Source of the DNA: Silanimonas sp.
GTDB taxonomy: Bacteria > Pseudomonadota > Gammaproteobacteria > Xanthomonadales > Xanthomonadaceae
Assembly (NCBI RefSeq): GCF_027530345.1
Contig: NZ_JAPZQK010000024.1
Span: 1-64,000 of the forward strand
DNA: 64,000 nt
Direction: 5' to 3'
Numbering within the stretch: the stretch's first letter is position 1; each line of letters begins with the position of its first letter. Made by a program: the position numbers and the translations under genes. Positions 34,118-43,036 of the stretch are shown piece after piece. Below the pieces are notes generated by a model, which was given only the letters and a program-made list of their open reading frames with translations, was not told the origin of the DNA and searched no databases.

Positions 34118-35179
34118 TCATGTGTAGTCGAGGGCTTGGGCCTTGCCCCCGAACACGCGGTAGGCGAACACCGTGTAGCCGATGATCACCGGCAGCACCA
34201 CGCAGGCGCCAACGAAGATGATCATCAGCGACTCCGGTGCCGAGGCCGCCTGCCAGATGGTGATGCGGTCGACCACGAGATAGGGGAACAGGCTGTAAGC
34301 GAGGCCATAGAAGGCCAGCAGGAAGATGCCGATGGCGCCGGCGAAAGGCACCCAGGCGCCGTACTCGTTGCCTTCCGCGAGGCGCATGGGCAGGCGGCGC
34401 AAGCTGCGATCGACGATAAAGAACAGCACCGCGGTCGCCAACGGTACCGGCGCCAGCACGACGATCCACGGCAAGGTGAACCACTTGTCGAAAATGCGCT
34501 CGGACAGCAGGGGCGTGGCCAGCGAAACCGCGGCGATGCCGAGCGCAGTCATCCACAGGCTGCCGCGGGCCCAGCGCACCGCCTGCTGCTGCAGCGCGCC
34601 TTCGGTCTTGATGATCAACCAGCCCGCACCGAGCAGCGCATAGCCGGCGACCAGGCAGACGCCGATCAGCACGCCGAAGGCGAACGCGCCCCACCCGCCC
34701 TCGAAGCCCATCACCAGTTGGCCGAGCATGAAGCCTTGCGCGAGCGTCGCGATCAACGAGCCGGCATAGAAGGCGCCGTTCCACGCCGCTTTGTGCTGGG
34801 CCTTGGCCTTCACGCGGAAATCGAAAGCGACGCCCCGCAACGTCAGGCCAAGCAGCATCAGCGCCACCGGCAGGTACAAAGCCGTGAGGATCGCCCCGTG
34901 CGCCATCGGAAAGGCCACGAGCAGGATGCCCACGCCGAGCACCAGCCAGGTCTCGTTCGCATCCCAGAACGGGCCGATCGACGCGACCATGCGGTCCTTG
35001 TCCTCGTCACTGGCGCGGCGCATCAGCACGCCCACGCCGAGGTCGTAGCCGTCGAGCACCACGTAGGCCAGCATCGCCAGGCCCATCACGATGGTGAAGG
35101 CGACGGGCAACCAGCCGGCCGGCGTGGACAGATCGGGAATGGTCGTGATCAGCGCCACCGTCGAAGTCATCGCGCCCAT
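34118..35179 (-). CDS. cydB: Cytochrome bd-type quinol oxidase subunit II
   Basis: 353 residues with eight to nine membrane helices; AYVVLDGYDLGVGVL near residue 40 and FWDANETWLVLGVG near 72 are CydB/CioB signatures. It forms the oxidase with subunit I, which reduces O2 to water using quinol without pumping protons. ATG 35179 is chosen because AAGGAGG lies just before it, inside the end of cydA; only one base separates the genes. No cydX-like small gene is visible downstream. Confidence 0.95.
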   Translation of the reverse strand: MGAMTSTVALITTIPDLSTPAGWLPVAFTIVMGLAMLAYVVLDGYDLGVGVLMRRASDEDKDRMVASIGPFWDANETWLVLGVGILLVAFPMAHGAILTALYLPVALMLLGLTLRGVAFDFRVKAKAQHKAAWNGAFYAGSLIATLAQGFMLGQLVMGFEGGWGAFAFGVLIGVCLVAGYALLGAGWLIIKTEGALQQQAVRWARGSLWMTALGIAAVSLATPLLSERIFDKWFTLPWIVVLAPVPLATAVLFFIVDRSLRRLPMRLAEGNEYGAWVPFAGAIGIFLLAFYGLAYSLFPYLVVDRITIWQAASAPESLMIIFVGACVVLPVIIGYTVFAYRVFGGKAQALDYT

Positions 35180-35180
35180 C

Positions 35181-36569
35181 TCAAGCCTCCTTCGCCGTCA
35201 GGCCCGATGAAGCGTCGGCGAACGGCACGAGGCCCGGCCCTTCGGCCTGCGGCGTTTCCGCGCGCGTGCCGGCCTTCCGGGCCATGTAGAAGACCACGCT
35301 GATGTAGGCCGCGAGCAGCACGGCGTACATCACGAGATAGCCCACCAGCGTCAGGCCGATCATCGGTGCGGGCACCGCGCTCGCGGCATCGGCGGTGGTC
35401 AGCACGCCCTGCACCAGCCAAGGCTGGCGACCGATCTCCGTGGTGTACCAGCCGGCGATCACCGCGCCCCAGCCGGAGAAGGTCATCAGCACCAGGACGC
35501 GCGACAGCCACGGCGTCGGCTCGCGCTTGCGCTTCAGCACCCACGCGCCCCAGAAGCCAACGGCCAGCATCGCCATGCCGATGCCCACCATGATGCGGAA
35601 GGCCCAGAACACCGGCGCCACCGGCGGATGCTTGCCTTCGAATTCGTTGAGCCCCTTCAGTTCACCGTTCGGGTCGTGGGTGAGGATCACCGAGGCGAGC
35701 TTCGGCACTTCCACCGCCATGTGCGTCTTGCGCGCTTCTTCATCGGGGAACCCGAACAGCACCAGCGGCACGCCGCGCTCGGTCTCCCAGATCGCCTCGA
35801 TGGCGGCGATCTTCTGCGGCTGGTACTTCAGCGTGTTCAATCCATGGAAGTCGCCGAGCACGATCTGCACCGGGATCAGCAGCGCGCCCATGAACACGCC
35901 GGTGCGCATCGCGGCCAGCACAGCCGGCGCGCGGTCGCCGCGCAGCCAGCGATAGGCGGAAAGGCCCGCCAGCAGGAAGGCGACAGTGAGGAACGAAGCC
36001 ACCAGCATGTGGCTGAAGCGCCACGGCATCGACGGGTTGAAGATGATCGCCATCCAGTCCGTCGCATGCGCGACGCCGTCGCGCAGCTCGAAGCCCGCCG
36101 GCGTGTGCATCCACGAGTTCAGCACGAGGATCCAGAACGCCGACATCGTGGTGCCGAAGGCGACGAGGAAGGTGGCCAGCGTGTGGATGCGGTTCCCCAC
36201 GCGCTTGAAGCCGAACAGCATGATCCCGAGGAAGGTCGCCTCGAGGAAGAAGGCCGTCAGCACTTCGTAGGCGAGCAGAGGACCAGCGATGTTCCCGACA
36301 CGCTCCATGAAGCCCGGCCAGTTGGTGCCGAACTGGAAGCTCATGGTGATGCCGCTCACCACGCCGAGCGCGAAGCTCAGCGCAAACACCTTCACCCAGA
36401 AGCCGTAAGCGTCCATCCACTTCGAGTCACCGGTCTTGCCGTAGCGCCACTTGAAGAACAGCAGCACCCAGCCCAGCGCGATGGTGATGGTGGGGAACAG
36501 GATGTGGAAGCTGATGTTGGCCGCGAACTGGATGCGGGCGAGCAGCAGCGGGTCGAGTGCATCAAACAT
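35181..36569 (-). CDS. cydA: Cytochrome bd-type quinol oxidase subunit I, cyanide-insensitive (CIO) type
   Basis: 462 residues, starting MFDALDPLLLARIQFAANISFHILFPT with the heme-ligand His near residue 19. Later landmarks are GFWVKVFALSFALGVVSG, SFILxxWMHTP-like text near 150 and the C-terminal GWYTTEIGRQPWLVQG. The length is about 60 residues less than E. coli CydA, matching the short Q-loop of CIO oxidases (cioA is the alternative name). These oxidases support respiration under cyanide, sulfide or low oxygen. The start overlaps the regulator gene by 8 bases; a start nine codons earlier is possible but would lengthen the overlap. Confidence 0.94.
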   Translation of the reverse strand: MFDALDPLLLARIQFAANISFHILFPTITIALGWVLLFFKWRYGKTGDSKWMDAYGFWVKVFALSFALGVVSGITMSFQFGTNWPGFMERVGNIAGPLLAYEVLTAFFLEATFLGIMLFGFKRVGNRIHTLATFLVAFGTTMSAFWILVLNSWMHTPAGFELRDGVAHATDWMAIIFNPSMPWRFSHMLVASFLTVAFLLAGLSAYRWLRGDRAPAVLAAMRTGVFMGALLIPVQIVLGDFHGLNTLKYQPQKIAAIEAIWETERGVPLVLFGFPDEEARKTHMAVEVPKLASVILTHDPNGELKGLNEFEGKHPPVAPVFWAFRIMVGIGMAMLAVGFWGAWVLKRKREPTPWLSRVLVLMTFSGWGAVIAGWYTTEIGRQPWLVQGVLTTADAASAVPAPMIGLTLVGYLVMYAVLLAAYISVVFYMARKAGTRAETPQAEGPGLVPFADASSGLTAKEA

Positions 36570-37122
36570 GGCTCTTGCCTCCGATGAAGCGGTCACGGGC
36601 GTCCAGCAGTTTCCCCACCTTCTTGCCGAGCTTCATGAGCTCGACCAGGCGCTCCTGGTCCATGGCGCGCACGTCCTCGAACCAGCCCGTGGTGAGTTCG
36701 ATCAGGTCGTGCATCTCGCGCATGCGCTCTTGCGCGTGGCGGTCGGTGGGGTCGCCCGGGGATTCGAGCAGGGCGTCGCGGAGCATCGAGAGGGTCGGGT
36801 CGACCTCGCGCTTGCGCCGCTCCTCGGCCAGGGTCTGGAAGATGGCCCAGACGTCCTCGGGGGCGGAGAAGTACTCGCGGCGGTCGCCGGGCAGGTGCTG
36901 CAGCTTCACCAGCCGCCAGCTCTGCAGTTCCTTCAGGCCCATGCTGACGTTCGAACGGGAGAACGCCAGCCCTTCCGCGATCTCGTCGGCGTTGAGCGGC
37001 CTCGGGCTCACGAACAGCAGGGCGTAGATCTGCCCGACCGTGCGGTTGATGCCCCAGCGGCTGCCCATCTCGCCGAAGTGGAGGACGAAGCGCTGGACCA
37101 GCGGACTGAGCATGGCGTTCAC
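36562..37122 (-). CDS. GbsR/MarR-type transcriptional regulator
   Basis: 186 residues with a winged helix-turn-helix (about 25-85; LNADEIAEGLAFSRSNVSMGLKELQSWRLV) and a helical C-terminus, matching the GbsR-like branch. Known GbsR proteins repress betaine-synthesis genes, but many relatives have unknown ligands. The start is GTG 37122; an internal ATG at 37113 is possible. The 18-base palindrome at 37127-37144 lies 4 bases upstream, so autoregulation is likely. The gene leads the cydA-cydB set with an 8-base overlap, so it probably controls the bd oxidase. Confidence 0.88.
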   Translation of the reverse strand: MNAMLSPLVQRFVLHFGEMGSRWGINRTVGQIYALLFVSPRPLNADEIAEGLAFSRSNVSMGLKELQSWRLVKLQHLPGDRREYFSAPEDVWAIFQTLAEERRKREVDPTLSMLRDALLESPGDPTDRHAQERMREMHDLIELTTGWFEDVRAMDQERLVELMKLGKKVGKLLDARDRFIGGKSHV

Positions 37123-37126
37123 GTAG

Positions 37127-37144
37127 TTTCAGGAATTCCTGAAA
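37127..37144. promoter_or_regulatory. Perfect 18-base palindrome, candidate operator of the GbsR-type regulator
   Basis: TTTCAGGAATTCCTGAAA is its own reverse complement and starts 4 bases upstream of the regulator's GTG. It also carries the regulator's AGGA-type ribosome site. A protein bound here would block both transcription and access to the start. It is AT-richer than the surroundings. It is 90 bases from the M13-like gene on the other strand, so that gene could be affected too. Confidence 0.7.
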
Positions 37145-37233
37145 TTCTAGGCATCCCCGATCCTTGCCGCGTGAAGAGTCGAGACTCCGTTCGACCGGCG
37201 TAAACTTGCGCCCCCACGGAATCCGGCTCGCCC

Positions 37234-39111
37234 ATGCGCACGCTCGCTCTGACCGCCGCCCTCGCGGTGGCTGTCCTCGCCCTTTCCCCCGCCGCGGCGC
37301 AGAACCGGGGCGCCCGGACGCCCGCTGCGCCGCTGGCCTGCGCGGACTTCAACGGCCACGCCAACCATGCCTGGCGGCTGGCGAACCCGGCCTCGGCCGC
37401 CCAACCGGAGCGCAGCCGCCTGGCCGAACTCGGCGCCAGCGCCGCGCAGAAGCAGGCCGCCCTGCTGGCCGCCGCGGCCACCAGCCCGCAGAACGATCAG
37501 GAAAAGACGCTGGGGGCCTTCTGGGCCGCAGGCATGGACGAGGCCGGTCTGGAGCGACAGAGTGCCGCGGCGGTGCAGACGCTGTTGGCCCCGCTCGCCC
37601 AGCTGCGCCGCCCCCGCGACCTCGCCAAGGTGGGTGCCGCCTACCACGCCCTGGGCGTGGCACCGATGGCCGAATTCGTCCGCCTTGAAGCCACCGACGG
37701 CGGTCGCCGCCCGCTGGCCGCCGTGCCGGCCGCCCTCGGACTGATCGATCCGGCCTTCTACACGACGAATGACGCCGAAGTGCGGACGTTGCTCGGCAAG
37801 TACCGCACCTATGTCGAGGCGGTGCTGCGCGCCAGCGGCCTGCCCGAAGCCGAAATCAGCCCGGCCTCCGAGGCCGTGCTGCAGATCGAGACCCAGCTCG
37901 CCCAAGCGCTGGTGGGCGAAGGCCCCGAGGCCCGCAGCAGCGACACCCTGCGCGCGCAGGACCGCCGCTTCATCGCCCTCGGCTTCGCCGACCTGTTGAA
38001 GCAGCTCGGCGCGCGCAGCGAAGACCTCGTGGTCGTCAGCCCGGCCTACTTCGCCACGCTCGGCCAGATCGCAAGCACGGAGCGCGACACCAAGCGCCTG
38101 CAGTGGTACCTGCGCTTCCGCGTGCTCAACCGCTTCGCGCCGGAACTCGGCAGCACCTTCCGAAGCGCCCATGGCGGGTTCTTCGCCCAGATCCTGCGCG
38201 GCCTGCCCGCGGCACCGCCGCGCGCGGAGCACATGGACACGCTGCTGCGCCGCACCCTCGGCGGCCTGAACGATGCCGCCTTCAACGCGCGCTACGCGCC
38301 GGAGGCCCGCCGCCAGCGTGCTTTGGCATTGGCCGAAGGCGTGCGCGCCGCCGCCGTCGAGATGGCGGGCAAGGCGGGAGCCACCGAAGACGCGCAGCGC
38401 CTGCAGGCCATGCGCTTCGACATCGCGGGCAACGAGTCAAACACCTTCGACGCGAACGGCCTCGAGTTCCGCGCCGACGACCATGTCGGCAACCTGCTGC
38501 GCTACGGGCGCTGGGCGGAGGGTCGCATCCTCGCCGACCGCCCCCTCGCCATCGATCCGCTGCCAGCTCGCGTTCCCGCCGTGCAGTGGCTGACAGGCAC
38601 CGACACGCTGGCCATCACGGCCGCGGCCCTTTCGCCGCCCCTGCTCGGCGAAGCCGGGACCGCCCCGGACGCCGCCGACCACGGCGCCTTGGGCGCCCTG
38701 ATCGGCCATGAGCTGGCCAAGCGCCTGACGCCCGGCAACCGCGGCGCCGCGCTCGGCCCGCTCTACAACGGTTTCCAGGCGGCCCCGGGCTTGCGGGTCG
38801 ACGGCGCCCGCACCCTGCCGATGAACCGCGCCGACCTCGCCGGCCTCGAATTCGCTTGGGCCGCCTTCACCAAGGCGCAGCCGCAGGCGGATGCCAACAC
38901 GAAGAAGGCCTTCTTCACCGCTTGGGCAAACCTCTGGGCGAAGACCCAGACCACCGAGGCGCTTCGCGCCGAGGTGCAGACCTCGCCGTACGCGCCGGCC
39001 GCCTTCCGCGTGAATGGCCCGCTGTCGCAGCTGCCCGCCTTCGGCGAGACCTACGGCTGCCGCGTGGGCGCCGTCATGCGCGCCGCCAACCCGATCGGGG
39101 TGTGGCGCTGA
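37234..39111 (+). CDS. M13-family peptidase homolog with lost zinc site (pseudo-enzyme)
   Basis: 625 residues with a clear signal peptide (MRTLALTAALAVAVLALSPAAAQ). It aligns along its length with the active M13 enzyme at 27920 (for example CADFNGHANHAWRLANP at the start and GPLSQLPAFGETYGC near the end). The zinc motif HEMIH is here H492-E493-L-A-K496, so the second histidine is lysine. GENIADLGG is PMNRADLAG, so the third ligand Glu is Met530. The NAYY region is VQWL. Hydrolysis by the usual mechanism is therefore unlikely; a binding or chaperone role is possible. The frame is intact. Its stop overlaps the rapA start by one base (TGATG). Confidence 0.9.
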   Translation: MRTLALTAALAVAVLALSPAAAQNRGARTPAAPLACADFNGHANHAWRLANPASAAQPERSRLAELGASAAQKQAALLAAAATSPQNDQEKTLGAFWAAGMDEAGLERQSAAAVQTLLAPLAQLRRPRDLAKVGAAYHALGVAPMAEFVRLEATDGGRRPLAAVPAALGLIDPAFYTTNDAEVRTLLGKYRTYVEAVLRASGLPEAEISPASEAVLQIETQLAQALVGEGPEARSSDTLRAQDRRFIALGFADLLKQLGARSEDLVVVSPAYFATLGQIASTERDTKRLQWYLRFRVLNRFAPELGSTFRSAHGGFFAQILRGLPAAPPRAEHMDTLLRRTLGGLNDAAFNARYAPEARRQRALALAEGVRAAAVEMAGKAGATEDAQRLQAMRFDIAGNESNTFDANGLEFRADDHVGNLLRYGRWAEGRILADRPLAIDPLPARVPAVQWLTGTDTLAITAAALSPPLLGEAGTAPDAADHGALGALIGHELAKRLTPGNRGAALGPLYNGFQAAPGLRVDGARTLPMNRADLAGLEFAWAAFTKAQPQADANTKKAFFTAWANLWAKTQTTEALRAEVQTSPYAPAAFRVNGPLSQLPAFGETYGCRVGAVMRAANPIGVWR

Positions 39112-41948
39112 TGGCTCTGGTTCCCGGCCAACGCTGGTTCTCGTCCGCCGAGCCGGAGCTCGGTCTCGGCACCGTGCTTCGCATTGCGGGCCGCAGCGTG
39201 CAACTCGTCTTCACCGCCTCCGGCACCGTGCGCCAGTACTCGCTCGAAGCCGCGCCCCTCGTCCGCGCCGTATTCCGCGCCGGCGACCGCGTGCGCATGG
39301 ACGGCAAGGAGATCGCCATCGAGTCGGTGGAAGAGCGCGCCGGCCTCGTCTGGTACCGCGCCGGCAACGATGAATTCATGGAAGGCGCGCTCGATGCCGA
39401 GCAGCCGGTGTCGAAAGCCGACCAGCGCCTGATCAGCGGCCGCATCGACCGCAACGACCAGTTCGAGCGCCGCGTCCGCACCCTCGACCTGCGCGCCCGC
39501 GCGCGCCGCCATCCGGGCTGGGGCGTGCTGGGCGCCCGCGTCGACCTCATCCCGCACCAGCTGCGCGTGGTCGAGACCGCCGCCGCGCGCCGCACGCCGC
39601 GCCTGCTGCTGGCCGATGAAGTCGGCCTGGGAAAGACCATCGAGGCCTGCGCCATCGCCGCGCAGCAGATCGCCAGCGGCCGCGCCAAGCGCGTGCTGGT
39701 GCTGACGCCGGAAAGCCTGGTCAACCAGTGGTTCGTCGAACTGCTGCGCCGCTTCAACCTGCCCTTCGCCATCTATGACGAGGAGCGCTGCGAGGCGCTC
39801 GAGATGAACGAGCCCTCGAGCAACCCCTTCGAGGACGAGCAGTTCGTGCTCGCTTCGGTGGATTGGCTCACCGAGCACGACAAGCGCATGAAGCAGCTGG
39901 TGCAGGCCGGCTGGGACCTGCTGCTCGTCGACGAGGCGCACCACCTGATCTGGACGCCCGAGTTCGAAAGCCCCGGCTACACGCTGGTGGCCGCGCTCGC
40001 CAAGCGCGTGCCCGGCCTGCTGCTGCTCACCGCCACGCCCGAGCAGCTCGGCCGCGGCGGGCACTTCGCGCGCCTGCGCCTGCTCGATCCGGCGCGCTAC
40101 ACCGACCTCAAGAGTTTCCTCGCCGAATCCGACCGCTTCGTCGCGCTGTCGCAGCTGGCCGAACGCATCGAAGCCGGCGACGTCACCCGCGCCGATGGCG
40201 AGGCCTTGAACGACCTGTTCGCCAACGACCGTGAATGGCTGGACGCCACGCTGGCCGCCATCGAAACCGGCGACCTTGCCGCACGCGAAGTGCTCATCGA
40301 CGCGCTGGTCGACCGCCACGGCACCGGCCGCGTGATGGTGCGCAACCGCCGCGCCGCGGTCGGTGGTTTTCCGAAGCGCATCGCCCACGTCGACCTGCTG
40401 CCCGCCACCGACGATTCCGAGCTGCTGGGCCGCCTGCGCGCCGAGTTCGCCTTCGAAGTCGGCGATCTCGACGAGGAGCCGGTGCACGACTACGCCAAGG
40501 ACCCGCGCCTCGACTGGCTGCTGGAGACGCTAAACGCGCTCGGCGGCGAGAAGGCGCTGGTGCTCTGCCGTTCGCGCGCCAAGGTGCAGGCCATCGAGGA
40601 GGCGCTGCGACTGCGCTGGGGCCAGCCGGTCGCGCGTTTCCATGAAGACATGAACCTGCTGCAGCGCGACCGCAATGCCGCGTTCTTCGCCGACCCGGAT
40701 GGCGCGCGTGTGCTGATCGCCTCGGAAGTCGGCGCCGAAGGCCGCAACTTCCAGTTCGCCCAGCACCTCGTCCTGTGGGACCTTCCGCTGCACCCCGACA
40801 TGCTCGAGCAGCGCATCGGCCGCCTCGACCGCATCGGCCAGCCCGGCGACGTGCACATCCACGCCGCCGCTGTCACCGGCAGTGCGCAGGAGGTGCTGCT
40901 GCGCTGGTACCACGAAGGCCTCGACGCCTTCCGCGGCGTGGTACCGGACGGCCGCGAACTGCTGCGTCGCAGCGTCGATGAACTCGTCGCGCTGGCGGAA
41001 GCCGATCCCATCGGCCGCGAGCCCGCGCTCGAGCAGCTCATCGCCGACACCCGCGGCGCGCATGCCGAGCTCGTGGAACAGATCGCCCGCGGCCGCGACC
41101 GCCTGCTCGAACGCGCCAGCCAGCGTGCGGAGGCCGATGAACTGCGCGCCGCCCTCGCCGAGGACGACGCCGACCTCGTCTCGCAAGAGGCCATGCTCGA
41201 ACTGCTCGAAGCCTTCGGCGTCGAGAACGAGCCACTGGGTGAAGGCCGCTTCCTGCTCGATCCGGAGTACCTCACCGTCGACGGCTTCGACGCGCTGAAG
41301 GGCGGCGCCCGCGAGGCCACCTGCGACCGTCGCTTGGCCCTGTCGCGCGACGACCTTCTCTACCTGCGCGCCGACCACCCGTTGATCCTCGGCGCGCAGG
41401 ACCTGATGCTGAGTTCCGAGCTCGGTAACGCCTGCCTGCTGATCGACGAAACGCTGCCACCGCGCACGGCGCTGCTCGAAGCCATCTACGTGCTCGAGTG
41501 CATCACCGACGCCAAGCTCAACATCGCGCGCTTCCTGCCGCCCACGCCGCTGCGCGCCATCGTCGACACGCGCCTGCAGCGCCGCGACGATTTCGCGCCG
41601 GATCCCGATTCGGTGGCGAAGGCATCCGACCGCCAGTTCGACCTCTCGCCGATGCGCAAGGTGATGAACAGCCTCGTGCCGCCGATGCTCGGCGCCTGCG
41701 AAACCAGCGCTCGCCGCGATGCCGCGACGGTGATCGCCGAAGCAGCCGAGCTCGCCGAGACGCGCTTGGGCGGCGAACTCGCCCGCCTCGAATCGCTGGC
41801 CCGCGTGAACCCGGCCGTCAGCGAGTCCGACGTGCAGGCCCTGCGCGACGAGCGCGAGGCCGTGCTGGCCGCCCTGCCCGGCGCGCGCCCGCGCCTCGAC
41901 TCGGTGCGGCTGATCACCAGCCCGGATTTCCTGCTGCTGCGACGCTAG
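39111..41948 (+). CDS. rapA: RNA polymerase-associated ATPase RapA
   Basis: 945 residues of the SWI2/SNF2 family that recycles RNA polymerase after termination. N-terminal Tudor-like domains begin VPGQRWFSSAEPELGLGTV. Helicase motif I is DEVGLGKT at 169-176 and motif II DEAH at 274-277. The second RecA-like lobe holds a GAEGRNFQFAQHLVLWDLP block and ends motif VI at EQRIGRLDRIGQ. The length is close to E. coli RapA (968). The ATG shares one base with the preceding stop, an unusual coupling to a periplasmic pseudo-peptidase. It converges with the rhomboid gene over 51 bases. Confidence 0.96.
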   Translation: MALVPGQRWFSSAEPELGLGTVLRIAGRSVQLVFTASGTVRQYSLEAAPLVRAVFRAGDRVRMDGKEIAIESVEERAGLVWYRAGNDEFMEGALDAEQPVSKADQRLISGRIDRNDQFERRVRTLDLRARARRHPGWGVLGARVDLIPHQLRVVETAAARRTPRLLLADEVGLGKTIEACAIAAQQIASGRAKRVLVLTPESLVNQWFVELLRRFNLPFAIYDEERCEALEMNEPSSNPFEDEQFVLASVDWLTEHDKRMKQLVQAGWDLLLVDEAHHLIWTPEFESPGYTLVAALAKRVPGLLLLTATPEQLGRGGHFARLRLLDPARYTDLKSFLAESDRFVALSQLAERIEAGDVTRADGEALNDLFANDREWLDATLAAIETGDLAAREVLIDALVDRHGTGRVMVRNRRAAVGGFPKRIAHVDLLPATDDSELLGRLRAEFAFEVGDLDEEPVHDYAKDPRLDWLLETLNALGGEKALVLCRSRAKVQAIEEALRLRWGQPVARFHEDMNLLQRDRNAAFFADPDGARVLIASEVGAEGRNFQFAQHLVLWDLPLHPDMLEQRIGRLDRIGQPGDVHIHAAAVTGSAQEVLLRWYHEGLDAFRGVVPDGRELLRRSVDELVALAEADPIGREPALEQLIADTRGAHAELVEQIARGRDRLLERASQRAEADELRAALAEDDADLVSQEAMLELLEAFGVENEPLGEGRFLLDPEYLTVDGFDALKGGAREATCDRRLALSRDDLLYLRADHPLILGAQDLMLSSELGNACLLIDETLPPRTALLEAIYVLECITDAKLNIARFLPPTPLRAIVDTRLQRRDDFAPDPDSVAKASDRQFDLSPMRKVMNSLVPPMLGACETSARRDAATVIAEAAELAETRLGGELARLESLARVNPAVSESDVQALRDEREAVLAALPGARPRLDSVRLITSPDFLLLRR

Positions 41949-41999
41949 CGCGCCAAGCCACGACGCCGTGCTTCGGCGCCGTGGTCGTGCTGTCCTGCC

Positions 42000-42632
42000 T
42001 CAGCGCACCGAGCGCAGCGTCGGCCGACGCTTGCCGAACGGCGGATCTCCGCGCCAGTAACGCATCACCAGCCAAGCGCCGAGCATGCCGCCGAGGTGGG
42101 CGAAGTGCGCCACGCCGCCCGGCGAGTTCAAACCCATGAACAGCGCGAGCCCGGCGAGGATCATCACCAGGTACTTCGCCTTGATCGGCACCGGCGGGAT
42201 CACCAGCATCAGTTGCTGGTTCGGATACATCAGCCCATAGGCCAGCAGCAGGCCGTAGGCGAGGCCCGAGATGCCGAGCGCGGGGCCGGCCGGGAACACG
42301 CCGAGCAGACCGAACAGCAGATGCACCGCGCCCGCGGCCAGGACGCAGGCCAAGACGAACTGGATGTAGCGGCGCGTGCCCCACTGCGACTCCAGCATCG
42401 CGCCCAGCATCCACACCATGAAGGCGTTGAAGAAGAGGTGGATGAAGTCTCCATGCAGGGCCGCATAGGTGACGAGCTGCCAAGGCAGGAAACCACCACC
42501 GCCGAAGCCTTCGCTACCGACCGGCCACAGGGCGAACCACCGCACCATCGGCTCGCCCACCAGCCATTGCAGGGCGAACGTGCCGGTCAGGATCCACAAC
42601 AGGTACAGCGTGACGGGAGGCAGGCGCGGCAC
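42000..42632 (-). CDS. Rhomboid-family intramembrane serine protease
   Basis: 210 residues with six membrane helices. The catalytic dyad is visible as S122 in GISGLAYG and H179 in AHFAHLGG. HGDFIHLFFNAF near residue 60-71 is the conserved HxxxHxxxN region. Rhomboids cleave membrane proteins within the bilayer. It resembles the compact bacterial type without extra domains. The substrate is unknown. It lies between rapA (convergent) and the alkyltransferase-like gene, 44 bases away on the same strand. Confidence 0.93.
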   Translation of the reverse strand: MPRLPPVTLYLLWILTGTFALQWLVGEPMVRWFALWPVGSEGFGGGGFLPWQLVTYAALHGDFIHLFFNAFMVWMLGAMLESQWGTRRYIQFVLACVLAAGAVHLLFGLLGVFPAGPALGISGLAYGLLLAYGLMYPNQQLMLVIPPVPIKAKYLVMILAGLALFMGLNSPGGVAHFAHLGGMLGAWLVMRYWRGDPPFGKRRPTLRSVR

Positions 42633-42676
42633 GGGGCCCTCGGGGAAGTGGTTACTTGGTCGGGATCATAGCGGCG

Positions 42677-43036
42677 TCAGCGTTTCTTCCGCGTCGCGGC
42701 CGGCGGCGCCCAAAGCAGGGCATCCAGCGTTTCGGCCGACGTGCGACGTACTTGACGTACGCGCCCGTTCTCCACGACCACGCCTTCCGCCCGCAGCCGC
42801 GCCGACTGCTCGGCGAAGCCGGGGCTGTCCGTCGGCATCGCGATGCGCCCATCCGAGCGCAGCACCCGGTGCCAAGGCAGTGCCGGGTCGGTGTTCTCGC
42901 TGAGCACCCGCGCCACCAGCCGCGCACCGCGCGGGAAGCCGGCCTCCCGCGCCACCTCGCCGTAGCCGCGCACCTCGCCCGCCGGGATGCGGCGGATCAC
43001 CGCGAGGATGGCCTTGGCGTTCGTCGTCATGGTCAT
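42677..43036 (-). CDS. Alkyltransferase-like protein (ATL), MGMT homolog lacking the active cysteine
   Basis: 119 residues matching the C-terminal DNA-binding half of O6-alkylguanine-DNA alkyltransferase. The MGMT motif PCHR is PWHR here (W55), so alkyl transfer is impossible. This is the ATL type (relatives: Atl1 of fission yeast, E. coli YbaZ), which binds O6-alkylguanine and hands it to nucleotide excision repair. The helix-turn-helix (PAGEVRGYGEVAREAGFPRGARLVARVL, about 18-45) is complete. Its start is only 33 bases from that of the divergent small gene. Confidence 0.92.
   Translation of the reverse strand: MTMTTNAKAILAVIRRIPAGEVRGYGEVAREAGFPRGARLVARVLSENTDPALPWHRVLRSDGRIAMPTDSPGFAEQSARLRAEGVVVENGRVRQVRRTSAETLDALLWAPPAATRKKR

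Noticed and set aside
34056-34120. A possible cydX-like small gene after cydB
   Set aside because: The only open frame is in phase with the copper chaperone and has no membrane-helix pattern typical of CydX.
39051-40487. A 478-codon minus-strand frame inside rapA
   Set aside because: It is antisense to well-conserved helicase motifs and has no recognisable domain.
41949-41999. GC-rich imperfect hairpin between rapA and the rhomboid gene, considered as a bidirectional terminator
   Set aside because: Pairing is broken by mismatches and there is no T-run on either strand.
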